This document shows positions 8,901-17,551 of a stretch of 64,000 nt of DNA, piece after piece. The position numbers and the translations under genes were made by a program. Origin of the DNA: Pseudoalteromonas holothuriae (GTDB taxonomy: Bacteria > Pseudomonadota > Gammaproteobacteria > Enterobacterales > Alteromonadaceae); the NCBI RefSeq assembly GCF_945859825.1, contig NZ_CAMAPC010000004.1, positions 273,770 to 337,769 on the forward strand. Reading direction: 5' to 3'. The notes below the pieces were generated by a model. The model saw nothing but the letters and a program-made list of their open reading frames with translations. It was not told the origin of the DNA and ran no database searches. Position 1 is the stretch's first letter, and each line of letters starts with the position of its first letter.

Positions 8901-9533
8901 TTACGCAGTAAATACAAAGCAGTCTAAATAGCCCACTTTGTTGGCATCTAGCTTGTTCATTGGCGTTGCGTTATGCCACACTTGACGGTCATTGATCAAC
9001 GCAAATAAGCCATCTTTAATCTCCATTTTAAAGCACGGCTCTGATTCTTTATTTTCATACACTAACAGCTCACCGCCTGCAATATTTTCATGAGACACGC
9101 CACACACGCAGACATGGTCAAAACCGTCTTGATGAATACCTTCTGGTGCAGGTGGTGTATCAGACTCAATCGCTAACATGCGAAACTGATGTACTTCGAT
9201 ATCACGAGTATCGTCAATACCAGTCATCAACTTAAACTCTCTCAACAAATGTTTAAAACCTTCAGTGTTCAATAGAGCTGAATCTAAGTTTTCGTACACA
9301 CGCTCAATATTACCTTGAAATGTATTTATTGAATCATCCTGAACAAACGCCTTCGTAGGCTGCACACTCACTTTGTCATCTGCAAACTGAAGTACCGAGT
9401 AACGGCGCTTGCGAAATGCACCATCTGCATATGGATTGTCAGGAAGTTGATTAAATGAGGGCTTAACTGCTTCGATATGCGCTTGCTGGATAAAACGCAA
9501 TTGAAGCAGATTCTGGTTGTTTACTGCTGTCAT
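8901..9533 (-). CDS. 2-oxoglutarate/Fe(II) dioxygenase, amino-acid hydroxylase type (PF10014-like)
   Basis: 210 residues with the iron-binding facial triad readable as H134-x-D136 (GIHQDGFDH) and a distal H187 (RQVWHNATP). The FDHVCV and GGELLVYE strands fit the double-stranded beta helix of the 2OG-Fe_Oxy_2 family, whose known members include the Bacillus L-isoleucine 4-hydroxylase. A free amino acid is therefore a reasonable guess for the substrate; the sequence does not tell which one. First gene of a two-gene leftward operon with the class V PLP protein. Start chosen at the ATG giving MTAVNNQN. Confidence 0.8.
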   Translation of the reverse strand: MTAVNNQNLLQLRFIQQAHIEAVKPSFNQLPDNPYADGAFRKRRYSVLQFADDKVSVQPTKAFVQDDSINTFQGNIERVYENLDSALLNTEGFKHLLREFKLMTGIDDTRDIEVHQFRMLAIESDTPPAPEGIHQDGFDHVCVCGVSHENIAGGELLVYENKESEPCFKMEIKDGLFALINDRQVWHNATPMNKLDANKVGYLDCFVFTA

Positions 9534-9705
9534 TTCGCTGTCGCCTATTAATGTAAATTTTGCGACAATTCTAATCGAATTGAAAATAAAATCTGTTTAA
9601 TTTACCTATCAATTAGCTACATTATTGAATTAACAAACCAACCAAAAACACAATTACAGCTATTTTATTCAATTTGTGAAGAGTAAAATTTAACCACTCA
9701 ATCAG

Positions 9706-9736
9706 CACAAAAAAGCCGGTGTAAACACCGGCTTTT
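9706..9736 (-). terminator. Rho-independent terminator after acnB
   Basis: On the minus strand GAAAAGCCGGTG-TTTA-CACCGGCTTTTTT; strong stem and T-run 17 bases past the acnB stop. Confidence 0.92.
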
Positions 9737-9752
9737 CTCAGTAAGAGCGGTA

Positions 9753-12350
9753 CTAAACTGCTTGCTGGATGATCACACCATCAGCCTTTTTCGTGTACTG
9801 AGGCATTTTATGGAAGTTCAAGTAACGGTAGGTATCTGCTGCCGTTGCATTGATCTTCGCTGCATATTCATGATACTCAGCTGCTGTTGGTAGTTTACCT
9901 AAAATTGCCGCTACTGCAGCAAGCTCAGCAGATGCTAAGAATACATTTGCACCTGTACCTAAACGGTTAGGGAAGTTACGTGTTGAGGTAGACACAACGG
10001 TCGCTTTGTCAGCAACACGTGCTTGGTTACCCATACATAATGAACACCCTGGTGTTTCAATACGCGCACCAACGCGACCAAAGATACCGTAGTAACCTTC
10101 ATCAGTAAGCTGGTCTTTGTCCATCTTCGTTGGTGGTGCAACCCATAGCTGAGTTGGAATACGACCAGAAAAACCATCCAGTAGTTTACCAGCAGCACGG
10201 AAGTGACCAATGTTTGTCATACAAGAACCGATAAATACTTCATCAATTTTCTCGCCCGTAACATCAGAAAGAAGACGCGCATCGTCTGGGTCATTTGGAG
10301 CACAAAGAATTGGCTCTTTAATTTCTGCTAAGTCGATTTCAATGATGTGCTTATACTCAGCATCCGCATCCGCTTCCATCAGCTCAGGGTTTGCTAGCCA
10401 CTCTTGCATCGCAGTGATACGGCGTTCAATCGTACGCACATCACCGTAACCTTCAGAGATCATCCACTTAAGCATCACGATGTTTGATTCTAGATACTCA
10501 GAGATAGACTCTTTAGAAAGCTTCACAGTACAACCTGCAGCAGAGCGCTCTGCTGATGCATCAGATAACTCAAATGCTTGTTCAACAGTTAAGTGCTCAA
10601 CCCCTTCAATTTCTAGTACACGGCCAGAGAATTCATTGATTTTGCCTTTTTTCTCAACCGTTAATAGGCCTTCTTTGATGCCATAATAAGGAATAGCATG
10701 TACTAGGTCACGTAATGTGATACCCGGCTGCATTTCACCTTTAAAGCGAACCAAAATTGATTCAGGCATATCTAGTGGCATTACACCGGTTGCCGCTGCA
10801 AATGCAACCGCACCCGAGCCTGCAGGGAATGAAATACCTAATGGGAAACGCGTATGAGAATCACCACCCGTACCAACAGTATCAGGTAATAACATACGGT
10901 TTAGCCACGAGTGAATTACACCATCACCTGGACGAAGTGACACACCGCCACGGTTCATGATGAAATCCGGCAGCGTGTGGTGCGTGTTTACATCAATTGG
11001 CTTAGGATAAGCTGACGTGTGACAGAATGATTGCATCGTTAAATCAGCAGAGAAGCCTAAACATGCAAGGTCTTTGAGTTCATCACGTGTCATAGGACCT
11101 GTCGTATCTTGAGAGCCAACAGTTGTCATCTTCGGTTCACAGTATTGACCTGGGCGAATACCAGCAACATTACAAGCTTTACCAACCATTTTCTGTGCAA
11201 GGGTAAAGCCCTTATCAGATGCTTCAGTCACCGCTGGAACTTTAAATACATCAGTAGCACCTAAACCCAACGATGTGCGTGCTTTGTCAGTTAAACCACG
11301 ACCAATTATTAATGGAATACGGCCACCAGCACGCACTTCATCTAAAATAACATCTGATTTAAGTGCGAAAGTTGAGATAACCTCATCCGTTCCGTGACGC
11401 TTAACAACACCTTCATATGGATAAATGTCAATTTGGTCGCCCATGTTGAATTCATCAACATTAAGCTCTATTGGTAATGCCCCTGAATCTTCCATTGTGT
11501 TGAAAAAGATAGGTGCAATTTTGTTACCTAAACACACACCACCAACACGTTTATTTGGTACGAATGGAATATCATCACCCATAAACCAAAGTACAGAGTT
11601 AGTCGCTGATTTACGTGAAGAACCCGTACCAACAACATCACCTACATACGCAAGTGGCAAACCTTTGGTTTTTAGTTCTTCAAGTTGTGAAATTGGACCA
11701 ACTTCACCGTCTTTTTCTGGGTTAATGCCATCACGCGAATTTTTCAACATTGCTAATGCGTGTAGTGGAATATCTGGACGAGACCATGCATCAGGTGCAG
11801 GTGACAAGTCATCGGTGTTAGTTTCGCCCGTTACTTTAAACACAGTAACAGAGATTTTTTCAGCTACTGCTGGCTTGTTCAAGAACCACTGAGCATTAGC
11901 CCATGATTCAATAATTTGCTTTGCAAACTCATTGCCTGCTTTGGCTTTTTCTTCAACGTCATAAAATGCATCAAACATTAATAATGTGTTTGATAAACCT
12001 TTTACTACGATAGGTGCCAATGCCGCATCATCCAGTAAGTCAACCATAGGTGCGATATTATAACCACCTAGCATAGTGCCTAGCAGCTCAGCTGCATACT
12101 CTTTGCTTACTAATGGAGACTCAGTCTCGCCTTTTGCTACAGCCGCTAAAAAACCCGCTTTAATATAAGCCGCATCATCCACGCCTGGTGGTACACGGTT
12201 AACTAAAAGGTCTAGAATAAACTCTTCTTCACCTGCTACAGGCGACTTTACTAATTCGATCAGATCTGCAGTTTGTTGTGCGTCTAACGGCTTAGGTACA
12301 ATACCTTGCTCTGCGCGCTCTTCTACATGTTTACGATAATCTTGAAGCAC
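9753..12350 (-). CDS. acnB: Bifunctional aconitate hydratase 2 / 2-methylisocitrate dehydratase
   Basis: Interconverts citrate and isocitrate in the TCA cycle and acts in the methylcitrate cycle; binds a [4Fe-4S] cluster in the cytoplasm. It is nearly collinear with E. coli AcnB: the N-terminal HEAT-like domain, the swivelling domain 4 with [12 protein letters not shown], then domains 1-3 with [11 protein letters not shown] and [12 protein letters not shown] supplying the cluster cysteines. I chose the GTG at 12348-12350: it is preceded by AGAGGG, gives [16 protein letters not shown] and exactly 865 residues, the E. coli length. A longer in-frame ATG at 12404 adds 18 unconserved residues. Confidence 0.98.
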   Translation of the reverse strand: MLQDYRKHVEERAEQGIVPKPLDAQQTADLIELVKSPVAGEEEFILDLLVNRVPPGVDDAAYIKAGFLAAVAKGETESPLVSKEYAAELLGTMLGGYNIAPMVDLLDDAALAPIVVKGLSNTLLMFDAFYDVEEKAKAGNEFAKQIIESWANAQWFLNKPAVAEKISVTVFKVTGETNTDDLSPAPDAWSRPDIPLHALAMLKNSRDGINPEKDGEVGPISQLEELKTKGLPLAYVGDVVGTGSSRKSATNSVLWFMGDDIPFVPNKRVGGVCLGNKIAPIFFNTMEDSGALPIELNVDEFNMGDQIDIYPYEGVVKRHGTDEVISTFALKSDVILDEVRAGGRIPLIIGRGLTDKARTSLGLGATDVFKVPAVTEASDKGFTLAQKMVGKACNVAGIRPGQYCEPKMTTVGSQDTTGPMTRDELKDLACLGFSADLTMQSFCHTSAYPKPIDVNTHHTLPDFIMNRGGVSLRPGDGVIHSWLNRMLLPDTVGTGGDSHTRFPLGISFPAGSGAVAFAAATGVMPLDMPESILVRFKGEMQPGITLRDLVHAIPYYGIKEGLLTVEKKGKINEFSGRVLEIEGVEHLTVEQAFELSDASAERSAAGCTVKLSKESISEYLESNIVMLKWMISEGYGDVRTIERRITAMQEWLANPELMEADADAEYKHIIEIDLAEIKEPILCAPNDPDDARLLSDVTGEKIDEVFIGSCMTNIGHFRAAGKLLDGFSGRIPTQLWVAPPTKMDKDQLTDEGYYGIFGRVGARIETPGCSLCMGNQARVADKATVVSTSTRNFPNRLGTGANVFLASAELAAVAAILGKLPTAAEYHEYAAKINATAADTYRYLNFHKMPQYTKKADGVIIQQAV

Positions 12351-12680
12351 AATTTTGCCCTCTTGGTGACGTGAATTGGCCTGCCTATGTAATTGCCTAC
12401 ACAACAGATACCAATAAATTCCGGTGACTAATTATAAAGCCTTTGAGTATAGATGAAAATCTTACAACTGAAACAGCTTTAAATAATGACTATAAATACT
12501 ATGAATAGCACAATGCAAACAAGTATATTTTCATGAATATTTAGTAAGTAGGAATCATTCTCATGTTAAGAGTATATGGATCTCATGGAATTAAGACTTA
12601 TACCAATGCATTAAATAAATGATCAAATATAGCTATAGATAAATGGGACCCTGTAACTAGGCAAAAATTTCAGCCTATGG
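12351..12680. other. Intergenic stretch upstream of acnB, no gene seen
   Basis: About 330 AT-rich bases that must hold the acnB promoter (leftward) and the end of the yjf-like operon. The stretch near 12599-12630 (ATACCAATGCATTAAATAAA) resembles a word I associate with dispersed intergenic repeats in Pseudoalteromonas; this is a weak recollection. Confidence 0.35.
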
Positions 12681-12998
12681 TTATTTTTCTATTGCTTGAG
12701 CAATGAGTAAATCTGCCACTTGTTGTTTAACTGCACGCTTATCATTAGCGGGTACATCAAAACGCGCCGCGAGCAGTACAATTTCCTCATCGCTTAAATT
12801 GAACGACAGACGTTGCCGGGTTTTTTTTGATTTAACCTCCAAGCCCAGAATTTTTCGGATCATATCTGATGGCGTCAACTCTTGATCTATCGCCTGTTTC
12901 TTAATTGACTTTTGCACTTCACTACTGAGATCAAACGCCATTTGCGTCGCTCTGACTGCGTGCTCTTGGCGCTGCCATTTCGCTTTTGCATCGCTCAC
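12681..12998 (-). CDS. Small protein with two ribbon-helix-helix-like segments
   Basis: 105 residues. Two halves each show a short strand followed by two amphipathic helices: MAFDLSSEVQKSIKKQAIDQ then LTPSDMIRKILGL, and RLSFNLSDEEIVLLAARFDV then NDKRAVKQQVADLL. That is the pattern of MetJ/Arc-type DNA-binding domains, here as a possible single-chain duplication. It is the last gene of the DUF2170-PspA-DUF2491 operon and ends one base before the next coding region begins (12998/12999). The likeliest role is DNA binding and autoregulation through the palindromes at 14835-14884; this is inference. Confidence 0.6.
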   Translation of the reverse strand: MSDAKAKWQRQEHAVRATQMAFDLSSEVQKSIKKQAIDQELTPSDMIRKILGLEVKSKKTRQRLSFNLSDEEIVLLAARFDVPANDKRAVKQQVADLLIAQAIEK

Positions 12999-13634
12999 TT
13001 AGTCACTCCCAGGAAACAGTTCCACAATATCTGATAACGGTCTCGTCAGTGTCAATGAAACATCCGTTTCACCACCGTCCCATATTTCAATATTTAAACT
13101 ATGATTCCCATCATTCGATGCAAGACAAATCATTTCACATGCCTCAGTGCCCGGCTGTTCATACTGCGGCAGTGATTGTCCTCGATAATCTTTTTCATGA
13201 AAATAACAAATAAAAGGGGCTTGTGTTTGTGTATAGCTGGTCGCGAGAAATTGACTAAAACGCTCAGGTATATTCGCAACAGTAATTTGCGTTAACGACT
13301 CTTCATCAAAAATGAGTGAAAATTCATCTAATGTAAAAATGTCATCCACATCTTCTCGTTGTATTTTTATCGAAAAATTAGCCCATTGCTCACCATCTTC
13401 TTGCCCTATTTGCAAAAACACGACTTGTCCCGAGTTGCTTTCGAGCACCATTTCATACTCAGCACTATGCTGATACTGATACGTGTTAACTGCCACAACT
13501 CTCAGCGTTTCGCCTTTCAACCACTGTGGATATGCAAATGAGTCTATCAGCGTGAGCATATCACCCACGACGAGATCGGTAGGTTCGCTTAGTTGGCGTG
13601 TTGGCGCTTTATTTTTTTTAAAGAAATTAAACAT
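12999..13634 (-). CDS. YjfK-like protein (DUF2491 by position)
   Basis: 211 residues, starting MFNFFKKNK with a basic, slightly hydrophobic N-terminus, then a beta-rich acidic body (DMLTLIDSFAYPQWLKGETLRV, GQVVFLQIGQEDGEQWANF). It follows DUF2170 and PspA-family genes exactly where yjfK sits in E. coli yjfIJK, and the length fits (about 219), so I call it YjfK-like. No catalytic motif is visible. Probably a cytoplasmic partner of the PspA-like protein at the membrane. Confidence 0.65.
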   Translation of the reverse strand: MFNFFKKNKAPTRQLSEPTDLVVGDMLTLIDSFAYPQWLKGETLRVVAVNTYQYQHSAEYEMVLESNSGQVVFLQIGQEDGEQWANFSIKIQREDVDDIFTLDEFSLIFDEESLTQITVANIPERFSQFLATSYTQTQAPFICYFHEKDYRGQSLPQYEQPGTEACEMICLASNDGNHSLNIEIWDGGETDVSLTLTRPLSDIVELFPGSD

Positions 13635-13684
13635 ATTTCACCTAAAACAAAAAGGGTAAAAAATTACCCTTTGATAACTATCAA

Positions 13685-14377
13685 CTAATTACCTTTTTTA
13701 GCTTTGATACGTGCCAAAATGTCAGCACTATTTGTATCAGTACCTCCAATGCCCGCTTCAGCCATTTTTGCTTTAAGGCCATCACCATTTGTTTCAGATT
13801 CTAATGCTTTGGCTGCACCTAATTGATCTTGACGGTCCTGCTGGCGTTGTTTAATACGCTCTAGTGACGCACGTGCTGAGGTCATTGCTGAACTATTCGT
13901 ATTGAGCGTACTATTTACTGCCATCGTTGCCTGTTGCACACTCTCGGTCGTTTTAACCATACTTAGCTGACGCTGGTTTTCTTTAATCGACTTTTCAGCC
14001 TCTTTAATTTGTTGCTTTAGCGCAACAATGTGTTGACTAAAGCCACCCAACACTTCCTCGTGTTCCGCTTTTTCCCTCTCAAAATCACCAATTTTTTCTG
14101 CAATTTCCAATGCTAATGCTTCGTTACCTTTCTCCAATGCTTGACCCGCATACCCTTCATGTTCAGAAATAGAGTCGTTCAATGCACTGATCTTACGCGT
14201 GGTTTGCATCTCTTTAGCCATCACTTCAGTGAGATTACGCTTGGCTTTTTGCAAAGCATTCTTAGCGTCTGCTATTTCTTGCTCAAAAATACGAATACCA
14301 TTGGCATCAACAATTGCCTCGCCAGCTTCACGCGCACCACCACGCACGGCTGTGAATAATTTTTTTAAAATACTCAT
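13685..14377 (-). CDS. PspA/IM30 family protein (YjfJ-like)
   Basis: 230 residues, almost entirely helical. It starts MSILKKLFTAVRGGAREAGEAIVDANGIRIFEQEIADAK, the amphipathic N-terminal helix and second helix typical of PspA/IM30/YjfJ proteins, and continues as a long coiled coil (about 25-160). Such proteins are ESCRT-III-like membrane-remodelling or damage-protection factors that polymerise on the inner membrane. Unlike phage-shock PspA there is no pspF/pspBC beside it and no sigma54 site that I can see. It is the second gene of an operon headed by DUF2170. Confidence 0.9.
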   Translation of the reverse strand: MSILKKLFTAVRGGAREAGEAIVDANGIRIFEQEIADAKNALQKAKRNLTEVMAKEMQTTRKISALNDSISEHEGYAGQALEKGNEALALEIAEKIGDFEREKAEHEEVLGGFSQHIVALKQQIKEAEKSIKENQRQLSMVKTTESVQQATMAVNSTLNTNSSAMTSARASLERIKQRQQDRQDQLGAAKALESETNGDGLKAKMAEAGIGGTDTNSADILARIKAKKGN

Positions 14378-14401
14378 AATCTTAACTCCTAAAATACTTA
14401 T

Positions 14402-14815
14402 TTAATCATTTAAATAAGGTGTGATGGCTTCTAGTGCTTCAATTGCATTATCAGCAAGCGTCACTAATTCATGGGTAATATCATCAAACGAAGAGCTGAC
14501 CGATAGTGCACCAAATATTGCATAGCGATTATCTACTTTTGCAAACGCGCTCAATGGGATTGGTACATTCAAACGTAATAAAGTGTCATTTAACTCATCT
14601 TTAAGATCAGCTTTAACTTCCTCTTCTGAAAACAAGTAACTAATACATAACAGTTGTTCTTGAGTTTGTGTAACAAAAATAGGTAATTCATCATTTCCAT
14701 CAACTATTACTTGTAATACATCTTGCTCACCCGGGTTCGCTATCATGAAAGACTCGAAGCCTACCCCTTCTGTTTCAAAAGTTGCTAGTTTTATTGAAAG
14801 TTCATTTAATTCCAT
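14402..14815 (-). CDS. yjfI: DUF2170 family protein (YjfI-like)
   Basis: 137 residues, close to E. coli YjfI (133). An acidic alpha/beta protein with no catalytic motif recognised. I chose the ATG at 14813-14815, which has AAAAGG seven bases upstream. The alternative ATG at 14837-14839 lacks a ribosome site and lies inside a palindromic operator. First gene of the DUF2170-PspA-DUF2491-RHH operon; the PspA gene follows after 24 bases. DUF2170 proteins nearly always travel with a YjfJ-type PspA, so a shared membrane role is likely. Confidence 0.85.
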   Translation of the reverse strand: MELNELSIKLATFETEGVGFESFMIANPGEQDVLQVIVDGNDELPIFVTQTQEQLLCISYLFSEEEVKADLKDELNDTLLRLNVPIPLSAFAKVDNRYAIFGALSVSSSFDDITHELVTLADNAIEALEAITPYLND

Positions 14816-14834
14816 TTTATTGCCTTTTAAGTTT

Positions 14835-14847
14835 GACATATTATGTC
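14835..14847 (-). promoter_or_regulatory. Palindromic operator copy 1 before yjfI
   Basis: GACATA-T-TATGTC, a perfect 13-base palindrome 20 bases upstream of the yjfI ATG. Identical (on the opposite strand) to the core of copy 2, 35 bp away centre to centre. Confidence 0.65.
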
Positions 14848-14865
14848 TTAGTTAAGATTTGCATA

Positions 14866-14884
14866 GTTGACATAATATGTCAAC
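14866..14884 (-). promoter_or_regulatory. Palindromic operator copy 2 before yjfI
   Basis: GTTGACATAATATGTCAAC is a perfect 9+1+9 palindrome. Its right arm read on the minus strand supplies TTGACA, a consensus -35 hexamer for the yjfI promoter, so a bound protein would block polymerase. It sits between the stop of the upstream spermidine-synthase-like gene (14892) and yjfI. Confidence 0.7.
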
Positions 14885-14891
14885 CTTAAAA

Positions 14892-16613
14892 CTAATTTTT
14901 ATACAATTCATTTTCTGTTTGCCAAGCTTGGCGATAATAATCATATAAAGTGCCTGTACCTAACTGATTGACCTCGATAGTTTCATGAAATTCAAAAAAT
15001 CGATTTGGAAATATAAAAGCGGCTAATAAATAGTCTCTACTAGCCCAGCGAGAGGGCACTGGCAATTGCGAAACTCTCGCTATTCTATTGCTAGCAGAGG
15101 CACCTTTTTTAGTTGCAATTGTCCATCCCCACTGTCCAAATGAAGGTACATTCTGTTGATATTGTTCAACAAAATCAAAGCCTGCCGCTTTGATGGTTTT
15201 AGCAATACTAACAAATGCTTTTTTAGCATGATAAGGCGATGTTGATTGCACTACCATTGCGCCATCGGCAGATAAAAGTTGACGCAAGTGATTATAGAAA
15301 TAATCACTATACATTTTATTCAAATCAGGGTGATTGGGGTCTGGTAAGTCCACAATGATAGTATCAAAATAATCTTCATCAGCAAGTAGTTGCTCTACTT
15401 CTAAAAATGCATCTGCTACCTTAACGGTTACTCTCGCATCTACCAATGCTTGATTATTAAGGCTACTTAGCCGCTCAGTGATGGAATCTGGTGCGCTATA
15501 ACGCTCGTTCTGATACCCAAATAAGCTCAATAGCTGACCGTCTAAGTCAACTAACGTTACATGCTCAACGGGCCATTTCAGTACATCTCGTAATGCTAAA
15601 CCATCGCCACCACCTATGATCAACACCCTTTCATGGCGGTTAGATGCTAACATCGCGGGGTATACCAGCATGGTATGATATATTTGCTCATCAACACTGG
15701 AAAACTGTAATCGGCCGTTTAGATAAAGGTCAGTAATAGGCTCTGGTTGGTTACGTCTCAAACGTTCGGTTAGCACAATATGCTGATATTTAGTCGCTTG
15801 TGAGTAAATGACCTTATCTTTATACAATACATTGCTTAAGTCTTTCATCCAATGGCTACCGAAAAGTAGCAAAACAGCAAATAACACCAACAGTAATACA
15901 TGACAAAAAACGAGCAAGCGAGCAAAGCGAACATGTTGGTGATAACGCCATAAAAATACCAGCCCAGCGACGATGTTAAAAAGTGCAGTCCATGCTGCGG
16001 CTTGCATAATTGGCATCGATAGCATCACACTCACCCAAATAGCAGCGCCAATGCCCGCACCAATATAGTCAGCCCCATAAATTGTACCTGCATTATTTTC
16101 TAAAAACCGTCCGTACACATGCTGGCGAATACGTGCAATTAATGGAATTTCCATTCCTATCAGCATGCCTAATAATAAACCAAATACATAGGGTAAAAAG
16201 CGCGCTGCGCTTTGTAGTTTCTCGAACACATAACCATTTAAGACAATATCAGGAGGAAGATTAAAAATAGCGGAAAACATATGAGGCAGTGAGTAACTAA
16301 TTGCAATCATGCTAGCGATTGCGAGAATACAACCCATTCCCACTAGTGCAATAATGCTTTCCAACCATGCAAACGCAGTAAAAGCATCTTTAAACCAACG
16401 CGCCAAAAATGCACCAATACCCATAGCAACAATCATGGTGCCTATCATGGCGTAAATAGCACTTTCTACAGAGCCCAGCACGCGTCCTGCATAATGAGAC
16501 AGTAAATATTCATAAATCAGGCCGCACCCTGCAAGCACTGCCATGACTGATATCAATAAAATATCATGCCCAAGTAAACTTCGTTGACTCGGGCGGATTA
16601 TAGATTCAGACAA
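14892..16613 (-). CDS. Membrane-anchored spermidine/spermine synthase-like protein
   Basis: 573 residues. The N-terminal about 225 residues form roughly seven transmembrane helices. They are followed by a beta-strand dimerisation segment (YSQATKYQHIVLTE, DLYLNGRLQFSS) and a Rossmann domain with the cofactor motif IGGGDGLALRD (about 333-343) and the active-site loop DLPDPNHPDLNKMYS. These match polyamine aminopropyltransferases: the GGGDG loop binds decarboxylated SAM and D-x-x-DP carries the catalytic Asp. Membrane-fused versions occur next to DUF350 and PspA genes in many proteobacteria. Substrate unknown; the natural acceptor may be a polyamine or a membrane-linked amine. Starts 2 bases after the DUF350 gene. 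Confidence 0.85.
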   Translation of the reverse strand: MSESIIRPSQRSLLGHDILLISVMAVLAGCGLIYEYLLSHYAGRVLGSVESAIYAMIGTMIVAMGIGAFLARWFKDAFTAFAWLESIIALVGMGCILAIASMIAISYSLPHMFSAIFNLPPDIVLNGYVFEKLQSAARFLPYVFGLLLGMLIGMEIPLIARIRQHVYGRFLENNAGTIYGADYIGAGIGAAIWVSVMLSMPIMQAAAWTALFNIVAGLVFLWRYHQHVRFARLLVFCHVLLLVLFAVLLLFGSHWMKDLSNVLYKDKVIYSQATKYQHIVLTERLRRNQPEPITDLYLNGRLQFSSVDEQIYHTMLVYPAMLASNRHERVLIIGGGDGLALRDVLKWPVEHVTLVDLDGQLLSLFGYQNERYSAPDSITERLSSLNNQALVDARVTVKVADAFLEVEQLLADEDYFDTIIVDLPDPNHPDLNKMYSDYFYNHLRQLLSADGAMVVQSTSPYHAKKAFVSIAKTIKAAGFDFVEQYQQNVPSFGQWGWTIATKKGASASNRIARVSQLPVPSRWASRDYLLAAFIFPNRFFEFHETIEVNQLGTGTLYDYYRQAWQTENELYKN

Positions 16614-16615
16614 GA

Positions 16616-17515
16616 TTATGCACCTAAAAGCGTCGCCATACTGATACCAATCGCAAATGAAGTAGCTGCAGATATTGTTGCAACGCCCACATTTTTCTGT
16701 CGATTAACTTCATCCGAAATATCGCAACCAGATAAAATGATCTTGATTGTAATTAAATGCAATAGAGTAAATGCCACTAAGCTCAGTAATGCGCTCAACG
16801 CCCAATACGCTAGGCTAGCGCCTAAATTGTCTGCTGCATAGGGTGCTAATCCAGACGCAGCAGTTATTGCTAATGCACTACCGACTAAAAATCCAGCATA
16901 GCGGATACCCACGGCTAAATTGTCGTCTAAAATAGCCTGTTGCAAACAATCGCCACTGCGGTTAGTGCGCTTAAATAATTGCACGCGATACTGACTGACC
17001 AGTAATAGCGCTAAATTAGCAATAATAAAAGAGGCTATTACAATTGGCAGGCCATGCCAGCCTTCAGTTGCAACCCAAAACAATGCAGAGCGAATCACAA
17101 TAGCGACGCTTACCACATGACCAAAGTCTATCAATGACGCCGTTGTATTCCCTTTTACTATCTCGTTGTGTAAGCTCACTTTTCGAAGTGCAACTTTATC
17201 TTGGAAAAAATGGCCAAATTTGATTAGCGCAATTGCTAATAAGCCATATCCCCCCATTTGTAATGCTTCTTGCAGCAGTGTAGGCGCAAATGCACCACTA
17301 CTAATTCCGGTTAATACAATAGCTAACGCCACTAGGCCGCCAGCAAAGCTAATACCAAAAGCAAAGTTATCTCGTTTTGTGATCTCATCATTAGCGTGCA
17401 GGTTCGACACCCAGCCCTTTATAAACTTCATACTGACAAACAAGGCTATAATAATCACAAAATCTATGGCCAAAGCTTGCAAAGTCCACATTGTTATTCC
17501 ATTAAATTCATACAT
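16616..17515 (-). CDS. DUF350 membrane protein (YjfL-like, duplicated)
   Basis: 299 residues containing about eight hydrophobic segments arranged as two DUF350 repeats (DNFAFGISFAGGLVALAIV near 45-65 and DNLAVGIRYAGFLVGSALAI near 195-215 are the paired signature stretches). E. coli YjfL has one such unit; the double form is common in marine gammaproteobacteria. Role unknown; an inner-membrane channel or scaffold partner is plausible. The ATG at 17515 has GGAG eight bases upstream. Stop and next start are separated by two bases, so it is coupled to the spermidine-synthase-like gene. Confidence 0.85.
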   Translation of the reverse strand: MYEFNGITMWTLQALAIDFVIIIALFVSMKFIKGWVSNLHANDEITKRDNFAFGISFAGGLVALAIVLTGISSGAFAPTLLQEALQMGGYGLLAIALIKFGHFFQDKVALRKVSLHNEIVKGNTTASLIDFGHVVSVAIVIRSALFWVATEGWHGLPIVIASFIIANLALLLVSQYRVQLFKRTNRSGDCLQQAILDDNLAVGIRYAGFLVGSALAITAASGLAPYAADNLGASLAYWALSALLSLVAFTLLHLITIKIILSGCDISDEVNRQKNVGVATISAATSFAIGISMATLLGA

Positions 17516-17551
17516 TTTTTAAACTCCAACAGTTATTCTTTACACAAGGTA

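Noticed and set aside
11425-11892. 155-codon plus-strand frame inside acnB
   Set aside because: A shadow of the acnB coding strand; low-complexity composition and no homologous look.
12351-12404. N-terminal extension of AcnB
   Set aside because: The 18 extra residues are unlike the family; the GTG at 12350 with AGAGGG gives the standard start and 865 residues.
14816-14839. Longer start for yjfI
   Set aside because: It lies in a palindromic operator and lacks a ribosome site, unlike the ATG at 14815.
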